Shown here: positions 8,869-17,744 of the stretch, in pieces
Numbering within the stretch: the first letter of the stretch is position 1
Layout of the letters: each line of letters opens with the position of its first letter
Translations under genes and position numbers: made by a program
Assembly: GCA_937959265.1 (NCBI GenBank)
Contig: CALGMA010000016.1
Location: 28,176-92,175, forward strand
DNA from: an uncultured Anaerolineae bacterium
GTDB taxonomy: Bacteria > Chloroflexota > Anaerolineae > J036 > Brachytrichaceae
Reading direction: 5' to 3'
Length of the DNA: 64,000 nt
Notes under the pieces: generated by a model
Told to the model about the DNA's origin: nothing
What the model saw: the letters and a program-made list of their open reading frames with translations, nothing else
Database searches by the model: none

Positions 8869-9729
8869 CTATAGCCCTCCTAGGCTGCGCATTTGCTCGA
8901 CCAATTGCAGCGCGGCAGCGCGGGCCGCTTCGGCAAAGTCGGCCTTGCGCGAGGCGTAAATCACCGAACGCGAGGCGTTGATCACCGGCCCCAGACCATC
9001 GCGCGTTCGCCCGAACTCCACCGCAGCCGCCAGGTCGCCGCCCTGCGCCCCCACGCCGGGGATGAGGAACGGCAACTGCGGGGACAAAGCGCGGATGCGC
9101 TGCATCTCTTCCGGCGCAGTTGCGCCCACCACCAGCCCACATGCGCCGGGGCCTTCGGCATGCCAACGATTGGCCATCAGCGCAACCTTCTCATAAAGGC
9201 GCGGCATGGGCGCGCCGGCGCGCCGGTCATCCATAGCCGGCCGGGCCTCCACTTCCAAGTCTTGCAACTCCCAGGCGTGCTCGTTGCTCGTGCGCACCAG
9301 CACAAACGCGCCCCGGTCGGCGTATTTCAGGAAGGGGCGAATGGCGTCGCTGCCGATATAGGGTGAGAGCGTGACGGCGTCGGCGCGGAACTGCTCGAAT
9401 GCCCCGCGCGCATAGGCCTCGGCCGTGTGCCCAACGTCGCCGAATTTGCCGTCGAGGATGATCGGGATGTCCGGCGGAATCAGGCGCACGATGCGCTCTA
9501 GGGCGACCATGCCGGCTGCGCCCTCCGCCAGGTAGAAACCCAGGTTGGGCTTGTAGGCGCAGACTAAATCGCTGGTCGCCTCGATGATGGCGCGGGCGAA
9601 GGGCAACATCGGCTCATCGTAAGGCTGAATCGGCAACGGCGTATGCGCCACCACAATGTCCAGGCCGATGCACAGATAGGAGCGATTCTTGCACTGCGCC
9701 TGCGCGAGCTTTTCGATGAAGGCAGACAT
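8869..9729 (-). CDS. pyrF: Orotidine 5'-phosphate decarboxylase, type 2
   Basis: 286 residues, longer than the E. coli-type enzyme and of the type 2 (Mycobacterium/Myxococcus-like) group. Decarboxylates OMP to UMP. IGLD opens the barrel, AYKPN gives K60, and [16 protein letters not shown] gives D93-x-K95-x2-D98, so the Lys-Asp-Lys-Asp active site is complete although the usual DAKRGD is here [15 protein letters not shown] and GLVVGAT (phosphate grip) follow, then [12 protein letters not shown]. It precedes pyrE and follows the GT-C gene by 15 nt, so all three may share a transcript. No good Shine-Dalgarno is visible. Confidence 0.92.
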   Translation of the reverse strand: MSAFIEKLAQAQCKNRSYLCIGLDIVVAHTPLPIQPYDEPMLPFARAIIEATSDLVCAYKPNLGFYLAEGAAGMVALERIVRLIPPDIPIILDGKFGDVGHTAEAYARGAFEQFRADAVTLSPYIGSDAIRPFLKYADRGAFVLVRTSNEHAWELQDLEVEARPAMDDRRAGAPMPRLYEKVALMANRWHAEGPGACGLVVGATAPEEMQRIRALSPQLPFLIPGVGAQGGDLAAAVEFGRTRDGLGPVINASRSVIYASRKADFAEAARAAALQLVEQMRSLGGL

Positions 9730-9744
9730 TGGTCGGGTTTGCGG

Positions 9745-11424
9745 TTAGCCGGGCAGATAGTAGCTGATGGCGAGTCCGCTGTTGGGATACACGACTTCAT
9801 CCACCAACCGATGGCCGCGCACCTCACCGAACGCGCGCACGATGCGCTGGCGCCACGCGTTCTTGTTGCGCATGTCCTCGGTTTGATACAGCGGCGACGA
9901 TTCATCCACGCGGATGAGCGTGACCTGCGCGCCGGGATTTTCGTCCAGCCAGCGCTGCACGCGGGCGATGTCGTTCGGCCCTTCCACCGGCGGCGCGTCG
10001 TATTGGATCGGATGCGGCGTGTTGGCGAACGCCGGCAACGGGCGCAGCCGCCACTCGAACAGCGGCGGGCTGAGTTCCCCGAAGGTGCCGATGATGAGCA
10101 CCGGCCGGTTAGCTTGCTGCCATCGCACGATCTGGTGCGAAGCGGCGCGCAAGTCATCCGCGAGGTGACCGGCCCATACCGGCTGCAAGCGCGGCAGCCA
10201 GGTCAGCCAACTCAGGATGGCCAAGCCGAGCGAGCCAAAGGCCAGCATCCAGGAACCAAGAGGCCGGCGCGTCGCCTTGGCGCCCGGTGCTTGGCGGCTG
10301 AGGCGGTTTGTCAGTTCGCCGGCGAAGTCCGCTGCTCCCAGCCCCGTCAACAACCAGAGCGATGGGAAGAGCGGCGTGATGTAGCGGTCGGCTTTGAGCT
10401 GATGCAGCGTGGCCAGCACGAAGCCGAGCGCGAAGAACACGGCCAGCAACGTGACACCGGGATGGCGGACGCGCGCGACGGCCCAGGCCGCGCCGAGCAG
10501 CGCCGCCCCGGCCAACGCCGGAGCCGGCATCAGCCAGTCGAACGTCGTCCGCACGTAGAACAGCAAGTTCTCGGCGCTCCAGAACGGATAGCCGCTGTCC
10601 TCGTTGGTGACGAAGAAGCGGAAGTCGCGCCACTTCACCTCGGTCGGTACGATGTCCGTCCCGCCAAAGAACCAAAACAGCACCCCTAAAACGAGCGGCG
10701 CATACAACGCGAAAAATTGAGACGTTGAGACAAGGCGATCTTGCGCTCCCACGTCGCGCTTCGTTCGGATCAGGCGGAGGCGTTCGCCGAGGTCTACGAT
10801 GCCCACGGCTGAGATGGCGAACGCGGCGTAGTTGAACTTGGTGAGGAAGGCGAGGTACAGCGCGCAGCCGGTGAGGAAGAACCAGAGCGTCTGCCGCGCG
10901 CGCAGCGCCCGCAAGAAGCACCAAAACGCGACGAAGACGACGAACGCCACCGGCGTCTCTTGCATCGCCCAACTGCCCACGAACAACCAGCCCGGCGCGC
11001 TCAGCGCGATCAGCCCGCTGACCAGCCCGGCCAACGGCGCCAGCTCCGGGCTGATCTGGTAGGCGATGGCGCATGCCACGAGCGCCGTGGCGACGAGCAT
11101 GATGTAGGCGAACAGGCGCGCGCTTTCGTCGCTGCGCCCCAGGATGCCGAGGAACGGCGCCTGGAGCAACGAGAAGCCCGGCGGCCACAAGGTCTGGATG
11201 TGAAAGTCGCCCCACAGCGCGCGCAGATCGAGCGCCAGGATGTCGCGCAATACGTAGTAGCCCGGCAGGCTGTGCGCCGCTTCATCGAAGTTGAGCGGCG
11301 GCGCAGGTGCGATCAAGCGCAGGAAGACTTCGCGGCCGATGACGACGGAGATCAGCGCGAGCGCGACGGCGACGAGCCACGTGCGGGCTTTGGGCGACAC
11401 GCCGATCAGTATACTCACCCGCAT
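9745..11424 (-). CDS. GT-C fold membrane glycosyltransferase (ArnT/PMT-like)
   Basis: 559 residues from the ATG at 11424 (an upstream in-frame ATG at 11451 would overlap the divergent gene). About eleven hydrophobic segments. The first outer loop has PPLNFDEAAHSLPGYYVL with the Asp-Glu pair expected of the catalytic acid in GT39/GT83 enzymes, and GWLFVGSWAMQETPVAF lies in a later loop. The C-terminal ~110 residues form a short outer domain without the beta-sandwich tail of the neighbours. An alternative GTG start at 11400 would place a TATACT hexamer 7 nt before it. It leads into pyrF with a 15-nt gap. Donor would be a lipid-linked sugar; acceptor unknown. Confidence 0.8.
   Translation of the reverse strand: MRVSILIGVSPKARTWLVAVALALISVVIGREVFLRLIAPAPPLNFDEAAHSLPGYYVLRDILALDLRALWGDFHIQTLWPPGFSLLQAPFLGILGRSDESARLFAYIMLVATALVACAIAYQISPELAPLAGLVSGLIALSAPGWLFVGSWAMQETPVAFVVFVAFWCFLRALRARQTLWFFLTGCALYLAFLTKFNYAAFAISAVGIVDLGERLRLIRTKRDVGAQDRLVSTSQFFALYAPLVLGVLFWFFGGTDIVPTEVKWRDFRFFVTNEDSGYPFWSAENLLFYVRTTFDWLMPAPALAGAALLGAAWAVARVRHPGVTLLAVFFALGFVLATLHQLKADRYITPLFPSLWLLTGLGAADFAGELTNRLSRQAPGAKATRRPLGSWMLAFGSLGLAILSWLTWLPRLQPVWAGHLADDLRAASHQIVRWQQANRPVLIIGTFGELSPPLFEWRLRPLPAFANTPHPIQYDAPPVEGPNDIARVQRWLDENPGAQVTLIRVDESSPLYQTEDMRNKNAWRQRIVRAFGEVRGHRLVDEVVYPNSGLAISYYLPG
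11408..11415. promoter_or_regulatory. Palindromic -10-like element between divergent genes
   Basis: AGTATACT is a perfect 8-bp palindrome, so both strands read TATACT. On the plus strand it lies 18 nt before the ATG at 11434. On the minus strand it lies 7 nt before an in-frame GTG at 11400 of the GT-C gene. If that GTG is the true start, the element would serve both genes in a 33-bp gap. Confidence 0.4.
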
Positions 11425-11433
11425 CGCGCTTTC

Positions 11434-13764
11434 ATGATCACAGCCTCGCATCGCATGCGCCGCTGGCTCGCAGCAGCCGCGCCTCTGGTCATTCTCGTAT
11501 TGCTCTGGGCATTGTTCTTCTGGCGCATCCTCACGCCTGCATCGGCGGACCGGTTGACCTTTCAGCAGGGCGACTTCACCCTACAGTTCCTGGCCTACCG
11601 GCAACTCGCCTATCGCCAGCTTGTCGCCGGTCGCTTCCCGGTGATCGAGGAGTGCTTGTACAGCGGCCATCCCTTTCAGGCCGATCCGCAGTCGCAGGTG
11701 TTGTATCCGCCTGTGCTGGCCGCCTTGCTGATCGGCCGCGCGCTGGGTTGGGCGGAGTACCCGCTGCGCGCGTTGGAGTGGGAAGTGATGCTGCATGTGC
11801 TCCTGGCCGCAGTTGGCATGTATGGCTTCTTGCGCGTCGCCGGCAACGAACCGGGGCGACCGCGTCTGCAGCGCCTCGCGGCGCTCATCGGCGCCGTCGC
11901 TTATGGCTTCGGCGGCTTCATGACCGGCTACGCCATGTTGCAGACGGCCATCTTGCAAACGGCGGCCTGGCTTCCGCCGATTCTGCTGGCGCTCCGGCAG
12001 CTCGCCGCTCGGCAGCGCTGGCTGCCCATCGCGGCGCTGCTGGCCGTCCTGGTCTTTTGCGCCTTCACCGCCGGTCATCCGCAAACGCTACTCTTCGTCG
12101 TCTACACCGGCGCCGTCGCGTTCATCTTCTGGCTTTGGCAGGCGCGCCGCGATGAGGGACGCGCGGCGCTGCTGCGACACGGGCTGGCGCGCGGCGGCGT
12201 TGCTGCGCTGCTGGCCATCGGCCTGAGCGCGGCGCAGCTCGTGCCGACCTTGTCGTTCATGCTGGCCTCGACGCGCGCATCGCTGACCTTCGAGCAGGCC
12301 GGGCGCGGCTTTGCGCTGCACGACATCGCGCTGTTCGCGCTCACCGGCGTGATCAACGTGTGGCAGCCGATCTATGTGGGCATTGCGCCGCTGGCGCTGG
12401 CCGGCGCAGCCGTCCTCTCAGGCATCCGCGCCCCCGGCGGTCGGCGCGATGTTTGGCTATGGGTTGCGGTTGGCCTCGGCGCGCTGGCGCTCAGTTTCGG
12501 CGCAAATGCCATCGGCTTCGACTTGGCGTATCTGATGGCGCCCGGCTACCGCCAGTTCCAGGCGCAGGAGCGCCACGCCGTAATTGTGACGTTCGCGCTG
12601 TGCGTGCTCGCGGCCTATGGCGCGGGCTTGCTGCTGCGCCCGCTGCGCTTGCGCGCCCGCTTGAGGCTGTGGCGCGCAGCGCGGGGCTTGGGGCTGTGGG
12701 GCGCGGGCGCGTTCAGCGCGCTGATCGGCCTGCTCGTCGTGCAGCGCTTGGCCGGCGATCCCGCGCAGGCGGCGCTACCCATCCTGGCCGACAAGTTGGC
12801 GCTGATCGTGCTCGGCCTGCTCGCCACGGCAGCGCTCTTTGCCTGGCGCGCGCGCCTGGGAGCAACGCCGCGCCGGCTGTGGGGCGGTGTGCTGCTCGGC
12901 CTCGTCATCTTCGATTTGTTCAGCGCCAACCGCGATACCGCCATGCAGCCGCCCGCCGAGCCGTTCCCGCCCAACCCGCTGATCGCGCCGATCGGCCCGA
13001 CGCAGCAGCCAAACCAACACGCGCGCGTGTACAACCACTTCGGCCTGCCGCTGAACGGCGCGTGCATCGCCGGACTGAACGAAGTCGGCGGCGGCTCGCC
13101 CATCGTCCTGCGCGCCTACAAGTCGTTCTTGGATAACGCGCCCGAAGAGGTGATGGTGAAGCTGCTCAACGCGCGCCACGCGGTGACCTGGCGCGGCGCA
13201 ATGGAGACGCCGGAGGGCGTGATGATCCCGTGGTTTCTGCTGGCGCGAGACATGTTCGAGGGCAAAGAAGCCAGCACCTACCGGCTGGATTGGGAGCCGC
13301 AGACGTTCAACGGCGCATGGATCCCCGGTCGCATCACGCATGTCCCCTCCGAGGCGGCGATGTATGCGCGCATGCGCGCGCCCGATTTCGACCCATTTGC
13401 CGAGGCGATCCTCATGCGTCCATCAGACGGGGAACTGCTGCACGGTACGAGTGGCAGCGCGGCCATCGAAGGCAAGTCGCCCGGCTACATCAAAGTCGCG
13501 GTCAACGCCGACGCGCCGACGCTGCTCATCGTCAGCGAGGCGTATCACTGGAACTGGGTGGCGCTGGTGAACGGACAAGTCACACAACCGGTTGCGGTCA
13601 ACGGCGCGCTGCTCGGCGCGCCGATCCCGGCCGGCGCATCCAGTGTGGAGTTCAGCTATCGCCCGCTCGATCTCTACGCTGGCGGCGTCATCAGCGCGCT
13701 CACGGCGGTAGTCATGGCATGGGCAGTCGTATGGACGACGGGCCGGCGCGGGGCGTCCGTCTGA
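11434..13764 (+). CDS. YfhO-family polytopic membrane protein (GT-C like)
   Basis: 776 residues. Starts with a helix (RRWLAAAAPLVILVLLWALF) followed by the long first outer loop FQQGDFTLQF...LYSGHPFQADPQSQVLYPP, the hallmark of YfhO-type proteins, and about twelve further hydrophobic segments. The C-terminus from ~670 has YHWNWVALVNGQV, PIPAGASSVEFSYRP and a last helix, the usual YfhO ending (small beta domain plus a terminal transmembrane helix). YfhO of Gram-positives helps add sugars to teichoic or lipoteichoic acid; elsewhere the role is unassigned. It is divergent from the gene at 9745 and followed 16 nt later by another GT-C gene. The internal ATG at 11455 is an alternative start. Confidence 0.82.
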   Translation: MITASHRMRRWLAAAAPLVILVLLWALFFWRILTPASADRLTFQQGDFTLQFLAYRQLAYRQLVAGRFPVIEECLYSGHPFQADPQSQVLYPPVLAALLIGRALGWAEYPLRALEWEVMLHVLLAAVGMYGFLRVAGNEPGRPRLQRLAALIGAVAYGFGGFMTGYAMLQTAILQTAAWLPPILLALRQLAARQRWLPIAALLAVLVFCAFTAGHPQTLLFVVYTGAVAFIFWLWQARRDEGRAALLRHGLARGGVAALLAIGLSAAQLVPTLSFMLASTRASLTFEQAGRGFALHDIALFALTGVINVWQPIYVGIAPLALAGAAVLSGIRAPGGRRDVWLWVAVGLGALALSFGANAIGFDLAYLMAPGYRQFQAQERHAVIVTFALCVLAAYGAGLLLRPLRLRARLRLWRAARGLGLWGAGAFSALIGLLVVQRLAGDPAQAALPILADKLALIVLGLLATAALFAWRARLGATPRRLWGGVLLGLVIFDLFSANRDTAMQPPAEPFPPNPLIAPIGPTQQPNQHARVYNHFGLPLNGACIAGLNEVGGGSPIVLRAYKSFLDNAPEEVMVKLLNARHAVTWRGAMETPEGVMIPWFLLARDMFEGKEASTYRLDWEPQTFNGAWIPGRITHVPSEAAMYARMRAPDFDPFAEAILMRPSDGELLHGTSGSAAIEGKSPGYIKVAVNADAPTLLIVSEAYHWNWVALVNGQVTQPVAVNGALLGAPIPAGASSVEFSYRPLDLYAGGVISALTAVVMAWAVVWTTGRRGASV

Positions 13765-13780
13765 GCGCAAGGAGCGCAGG

Positions 13781-15736
13781 ATGAACGCTGAGAAGCAGCC
13801 ACGAACGCAGCGCATCGCTGCGATGGCGTTGATCGCCGTTCCGACGCTCGTGTACGTTGCCGCGCTGTTGTTCGACCCGTCGCGCGCGCTGGTGCTCTGG
13901 GAACGCGCGACGCCGCCGTTGCTGCCGCTGCTGTTGCTCACTGCCGGCCTGGTCGCTCATGCGGCGCTCTCCCTGCTCATCCTGGCGCGCATCCCGGCGC
14001 AGCTCTCGCGCGGCCAGGCGGCGCTGCTGCTGGGCTACATCGTAGTGGCCGGCCTGGCGCTGCAAACGGCGGCGATTCACATCGTCGAACCATTCCCGCT
14101 GCGCGGCCTCGCCTTCCGGCAATACAGCGACTTCACCGGCGGCTACTTCAGCGTGGGCGTGCGCGTGGACGACCTGGGCGCATGGTTGGGGCGCTTCGTG
14201 CAGGAGATGGAAAGCTACAACGTGCATGCCGAGCGTCACCCGCCGGGGTTGCCGATGATCTTCTGGGCCGGCGTGCAGTTGATGCGCCCGTTGCGCGGCT
14301 TGGCCGAAGCGCTCGGCCCCACCCTGCGCCCCTTGGCGTGCTTCGATTTGCGCGCGGCGACGCTCGACGATGCGCAGATCGCCGCCGGCTTGTTCGGCAT
14401 TCTGCTCGAGACCGCCCTCGCGTGGCTCACGCCGATCCTGCTCTTCCTCTTCGTCCGGCGAATCGCCGACGACCGCGCTGCGGCAACCGCGGCCCTGCTC
14501 TGCCCACTCGCCCCCGGCATGTTGATGTGGGCCTCGCAGTGGGATCGCGGTTTCGGCGTCTTCACGCTGGCCGGCTTGCTGCTGGTCGAGCAACTCGTCG
14601 CGCGGCCATCGGCCATCCGGTCAGCGGCGCGTGTCATCGGGCTTGGCTTAGTCTTGTCCATCGGCGCGCTGATGAGCTTTGGCAATTTGCCGATCATCAT
14701 GATCTGCGGGCTGTATGCGCTCATCCGCATCTGGCAAACGGATCGCTTCAGGTCGCTGCCGACGTGGGCGCTGCAAGGCGCAACCGTGCTGGTCGGATTT
14801 GCGGCGCCCTGGGCAGCCATGATCCTGCTGACCGGGTTCGATTTGCCTGCCACCTACCAGACGGCCATGCGCATCCATCTGTCGCTCGAGCGCGACTACT
14901 GGCCATTTATCGTCTGGCATCCGTGGGACATTTTCACTTTCGTCGGCTTACCGGCGGCGGCAATCGCGCTGCTGATGACCTGGCGTCGCGCGCCGGCGCT
15001 CACCTTCGCCTGGGTTGCGACGATCGCGGCGCAGTCGCTGCTTCATGTCGCCCGCGGGGAGACCGGCCGGGTATGGATGTACTTTGCGCCGGTCATCCTC
15101 GCCTTAGCCGGCCTCTGGCTGGCGCAGCAGTCGGCGGCGACGGCGCCGGGCAGCGCGAAGCCGGCCGCCTGGTTGCCGGTTTTTGCGTTGGGCTTGCTGG
15201 TCATTCAGTCCGCAACACACATTGCCTTGCTCAGGGTCATCGGCTATGGCGTGGATCCGCTCACCGTGCCGAACGCGACCTTGCCGGCCGATCTCATCCC
15301 GACGAACATCCGCTTCGAGCCAAACGGCGAGGCCCGGCTCCTCGGTTATACGCTCCCACCTGTGCTCGCGCCGGGCCAATCGGCCACGCTCAACTTGTAT
15401 TGGAAGTTAGAAGGTGACACAGCGCTGCCCACGGCGCGCAAGGTCTTTGTGCATGTGGCCGACACGCCTGAGGATGAATACCGCATCGTCAACCAGGACG
15501 GCCGTCCGGCGAATTGGACGTTGCCCACGACGTGCTGGCTGCCCGGACAGGTGATCCACGACCCACATCATTTCACTGTTGCCGGCGACGCGCGCCCGGG
15601 CGAATACTATGTGCTGGTCGGGCTATACGACGAGTTCACCGGCGAACGCGCTTTTGTGCACACCGCGCAGTTTGCGGTCGCCAGTGCCGTTGCTTTGCCG
15701 ACTAAGCTCAGGATCGCCTCATCGAACCTCGAATGA
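13781..15736 (+). CDS. GT-C-like membrane protein with C-terminal beta-sandwich tail
   Basis: 651 residues; about twelve hydrophobic segments to ~500, then a soluble tail. The outer loop near residue 125-165 has VRVDDLGAW and ERHPPGLPM, the usual acidic and HPPG positions of GT39/GT87-like enzymes. The tail (about 505-640: ARLLGYTLPPVLAPGQ, VFVHVAD, DGRPANW, RPGEYYVLVGLYDEFTGER) belongs to the type shared by ten proteins in this cluster. AAGGAG precedes the ATG by 6 nt, and the start is 16 nt after the YfhO-like gene, so the two are cotranscribed. The last 18 nt overlap the end of the convergent gene. Confidence 0.78.
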   Translation: MNAEKQPRTQRIAAMALIAVPTLVYVAALLFDPSRALVLWERATPPLLPLLLLTAGLVAHAALSLLILARIPAQLSRGQAALLLGYIVVAGLALQTAAIHIVEPFPLRGLAFRQYSDFTGGYFSVGVRVDDLGAWLGRFVQEMESYNVHAERHPPGLPMIFWAGVQLMRPLRGLAEALGPTLRPLACFDLRAATLDDAQIAAGLFGILLETALAWLTPILLFLFVRRIADDRAAATAALLCPLAPGMLMWASQWDRGFGVFTLAGLLLVEQLVARPSAIRSAARVIGLGLVLSIGALMSFGNLPIIMICGLYALIRIWQTDRFRSLPTWALQGATVLVGFAAPWAAMILLTGFDLPATYQTAMRIHLSLERDYWPFIVWHPWDIFTFVGLPAAAIALLMTWRRAPALTFAWVATIAAQSLLHVARGETGRVWMYFAPVILALAGLWLAQQSAATAPGSAKPAAWLPVFALGLLVIQSATHIALLRVIGYGVDPLTVPNATLPADLIPTNIRFEPNGEARLLGYTLPPVLAPGQSATLNLYWKLEGDTALPTARKVFVHVADTPEDEYRIVNQDGRPANWTLPTTCWLPGQVIHDPHHFTVAGDARPGEYYVLVGLYDEFTGERAFVHTAQFAVASAVALPTKLRIASSNLE

Positions 15737-17722
15737 GGCAATGACCACCGCGTCGCGTCCATCAGTCGTAAGCCGCCGTGGCATACCCTCGCGCGAAGGA
15801 TCGTAGATGCCGATGCGGACATCGTAGCGACCGGGCGGTAAATCTTCGTTCAGCCGCACGCCGTAGACATGCACACGCCGGCCATCTGCCAGCCTCAGAT
15901 GAGGTGCATCTGGCGCCAGCGGCTCGTCGCGTTGGCCGACGAGCGCTGCCGGATCGTCGCTCCGGCTAATGTGAATGAACAGCTTCTCTGCACTGTTGAG
16001 CTGCGCTTGGGTGCCGTCCCACCGCAGATACACTTCGACCAGCCGACCGCGCAAATCCGCGCGCGCATGCACCGCGTCGAGCGATGGCCCATCCACGAAT
16101 ACCGCATCCAGCGGCCGAAGCGATGATGGGTCGAGCCGGCCGTAGATCTTCACGATCCACCGGCCGCTGTAGGTCTCTTCGACCTGCACGAATTCACGTG
16201 CCAGCGCCGAGGCTGCGATGCCCTCGGTGTCCCAGAAGCTATCCACGATCTGCAACAGCACCCGCTCAACGCCGTGTATCTTCAGCTCTTCGGCCACTTG
16301 CTGTGCGCCTTCGGCATCGCCGGCGCGATACGGCAGCGTAATGAACGCCGGGCCGTCGGGCAGATAGCGCCGGTGATAGTAGGTGAAGACCGGGTCGGGG
16401 AAGTTGAGTGCGATGCGGACGCGGTCGGCCGGTAGTGCACTTGCGTAGCGCTCGACCACTTGGATGAAGCCATGCCATACGCGTGGATGACCATCCACCA
16501 CCTCCGAGCGTTGGTAGCTGCGCAGGCCGACCAGCGTGACGGTTGCCAATATGACGCCCAGGGCAGCGGAAGTGAGATGACCGAGCGCCATCTGCCCAAC
16601 TGATGCCGGTGATCGAAATTGCGCGCGACGCGCGACGGCAATCGCTAGCAACAGTTGAAATGGTGCCAATGCAGCAATGGAATAACGCTCCGAGAAGATC
16701 GGGCGATTGAGCGATGCCGCCCAAGCGATAGCCAGGGGCACGAACAAATACAGCGCGAGCAGCCAGGCCGGCCGGCGCGCATGCGGTCCGTCGAACAGTA
16801 GCTTGATAAGCGCCACGATGATGCAAGCCGCGCCAAACACTGCCAGCGCAGGCCGGCCAGCCGTCACGTTCGGCCCGAACAGGAATGCGCTGAACCAGGC
16901 GATGAGTGCCTCGGCTGGTGAAAGATTGATGCCCACCGCGCCGCGGTAGTTCATCAGCACGTCGCGTGCAGCGATCAACCACGGCAGGCTGAGTGCCAGC
17001 AGTGCCGCTTGCGCAGCAATCCATTGTGCGAGCGGGGCAGGCGCAACGCGCCCACCTTCTGGCTGCGAGGGCGCGGAGGCGCGCAGGAATTCGTCGGGGA
17101 GGAAAGTTGCGCTGCTGATGACGAATAAATTCTGCGCGATGAAGACAAAGCCGGCGTAGTAGTGCATCTGCAGCGCCAGCCAGCTTACGGCGATGTAAGC
17201 CAGGGCGATGCGCCACGCCGCATGGCGTAGCAGCATCCACATCAGCAGGGTGCTCGCCAGAGTGAGCGCCAGCAATATCGAGTACATGCGCATCTCACGG
17301 CTGTAGAACACAGCGAACGGCCCGAATGCCATCAGCGCTGCCGAGGCCAGCGCCACGCTGCGCGAGAAGCCCAGTTCGCGCGCAAAGCGCCAGACCAGCG
17401 CGATCGCTAGTACGCCGAACCAGACGCTGGGGAAGCGCAGCGCGAACTCGCTGATCCCTGTGAGGTTTCCCCACACCTTTTGCAGGAAATAGCTGCCTAC
17501 CGGATGCGGCTCGCGCATGGCCAGCGTATCGCTGATGATCTGGCCATATGACTGTTGGATGAATACGTAGCTGAAACCCTCGTCGCCGGCTAACTCAGCG
17601 AAGCCCAGGTGATAGACGCGCACGGCAAAGCCCAGCAGCACAATGAGCGCCAGACCGACGTCGGCGGCCAGGGCGTGTCGCGGTTTACCAGTGGCGCGAT
17701 CCGGGCGAGGCTGAGCCATCAT
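15719..17722 (-). CDS. GT-C fold membrane glycosyltransferase with C-terminal beta-sandwich tail
   Basis: 667 residues. The N-terminal half is GT39/PMT_2-like: first helix, then FAELAGDEGFSYVF with the Asp-Glu motif, REPHPVGSYFLQKVW, and YSREMRMYS in the fourth segment region. About ten to twelve helices are followed by an outer domain and a tail (about 535-667) with KLFIHISR, DLPPGRYDVRIGIYDPSREG. The tail departs from the consensus in its middle (PDAPHLRL). The start is 22 nt after the stop of the gene at 17745 in the same direction, so they form a two-gene unit. The substrate is unknown. Confidence 0.82.
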   Translation of the reverse strand: MMAQPRPDRATGKPRHALAADVGLALIVLLGFAVRVYHLGFAELAGDEGFSYVFIQQSYGQIISDTLAMREPHPVGSYFLQKVWGNLTGISEFALRFPSVWFGVLAIALVWRFARELGFSRSVALASAALMAFGPFAVFYSREMRMYSILLALTLASTLLMWMLLRHAAWRIALAYIAVSWLALQMHYYAGFVFIAQNLFVISSATFLPDEFLRASAPSQPEGGRVAPAPLAQWIAAQAALLALSLPWLIAARDVLMNYRGAVGINLSPAEALIAWFSAFLFGPNVTAGRPALAVFGAACIIVALIKLLFDGPHARRPAWLLALYLFVPLAIAWAASLNRPIFSERYSIAALAPFQLLLAIAVARRAQFRSPASVGQMALGHLTSAALGVILATVTLVGLRSYQRSEVVDGHPRVWHGFIQVVERYASALPADRVRIALNFPDPVFTYYHRRYLPDGPAFITLPYRAGDAEGAQQVAEELKIHGVERVLLQIVDSFWDTEGIAASALAREFVQVEETYSGRWIVKIYGRLDPSSLRPLDAVFVDGPSLDAVHARADLRGRLVEVYLRWDGTQAQLNSAEKLFIHISRSDDPAALVGQRDEPLAPDAPHLRLADGRRVHVYGVRLNEDLPPGRYDVRIGIYDPSREGMPRRLTTDGRDAVVIASFEVR

Positions 17723-17744
17723 GTGCGGGGATGTGCGGCAGGCG

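Noticed and set aside
10154..11215. 353-codon open frame in another minus-strand frame within the GT-C gene
   Set aside because: It lacks hydrophobic segments and overlaps a gene with a clear membrane topology; a high-GC shadow.
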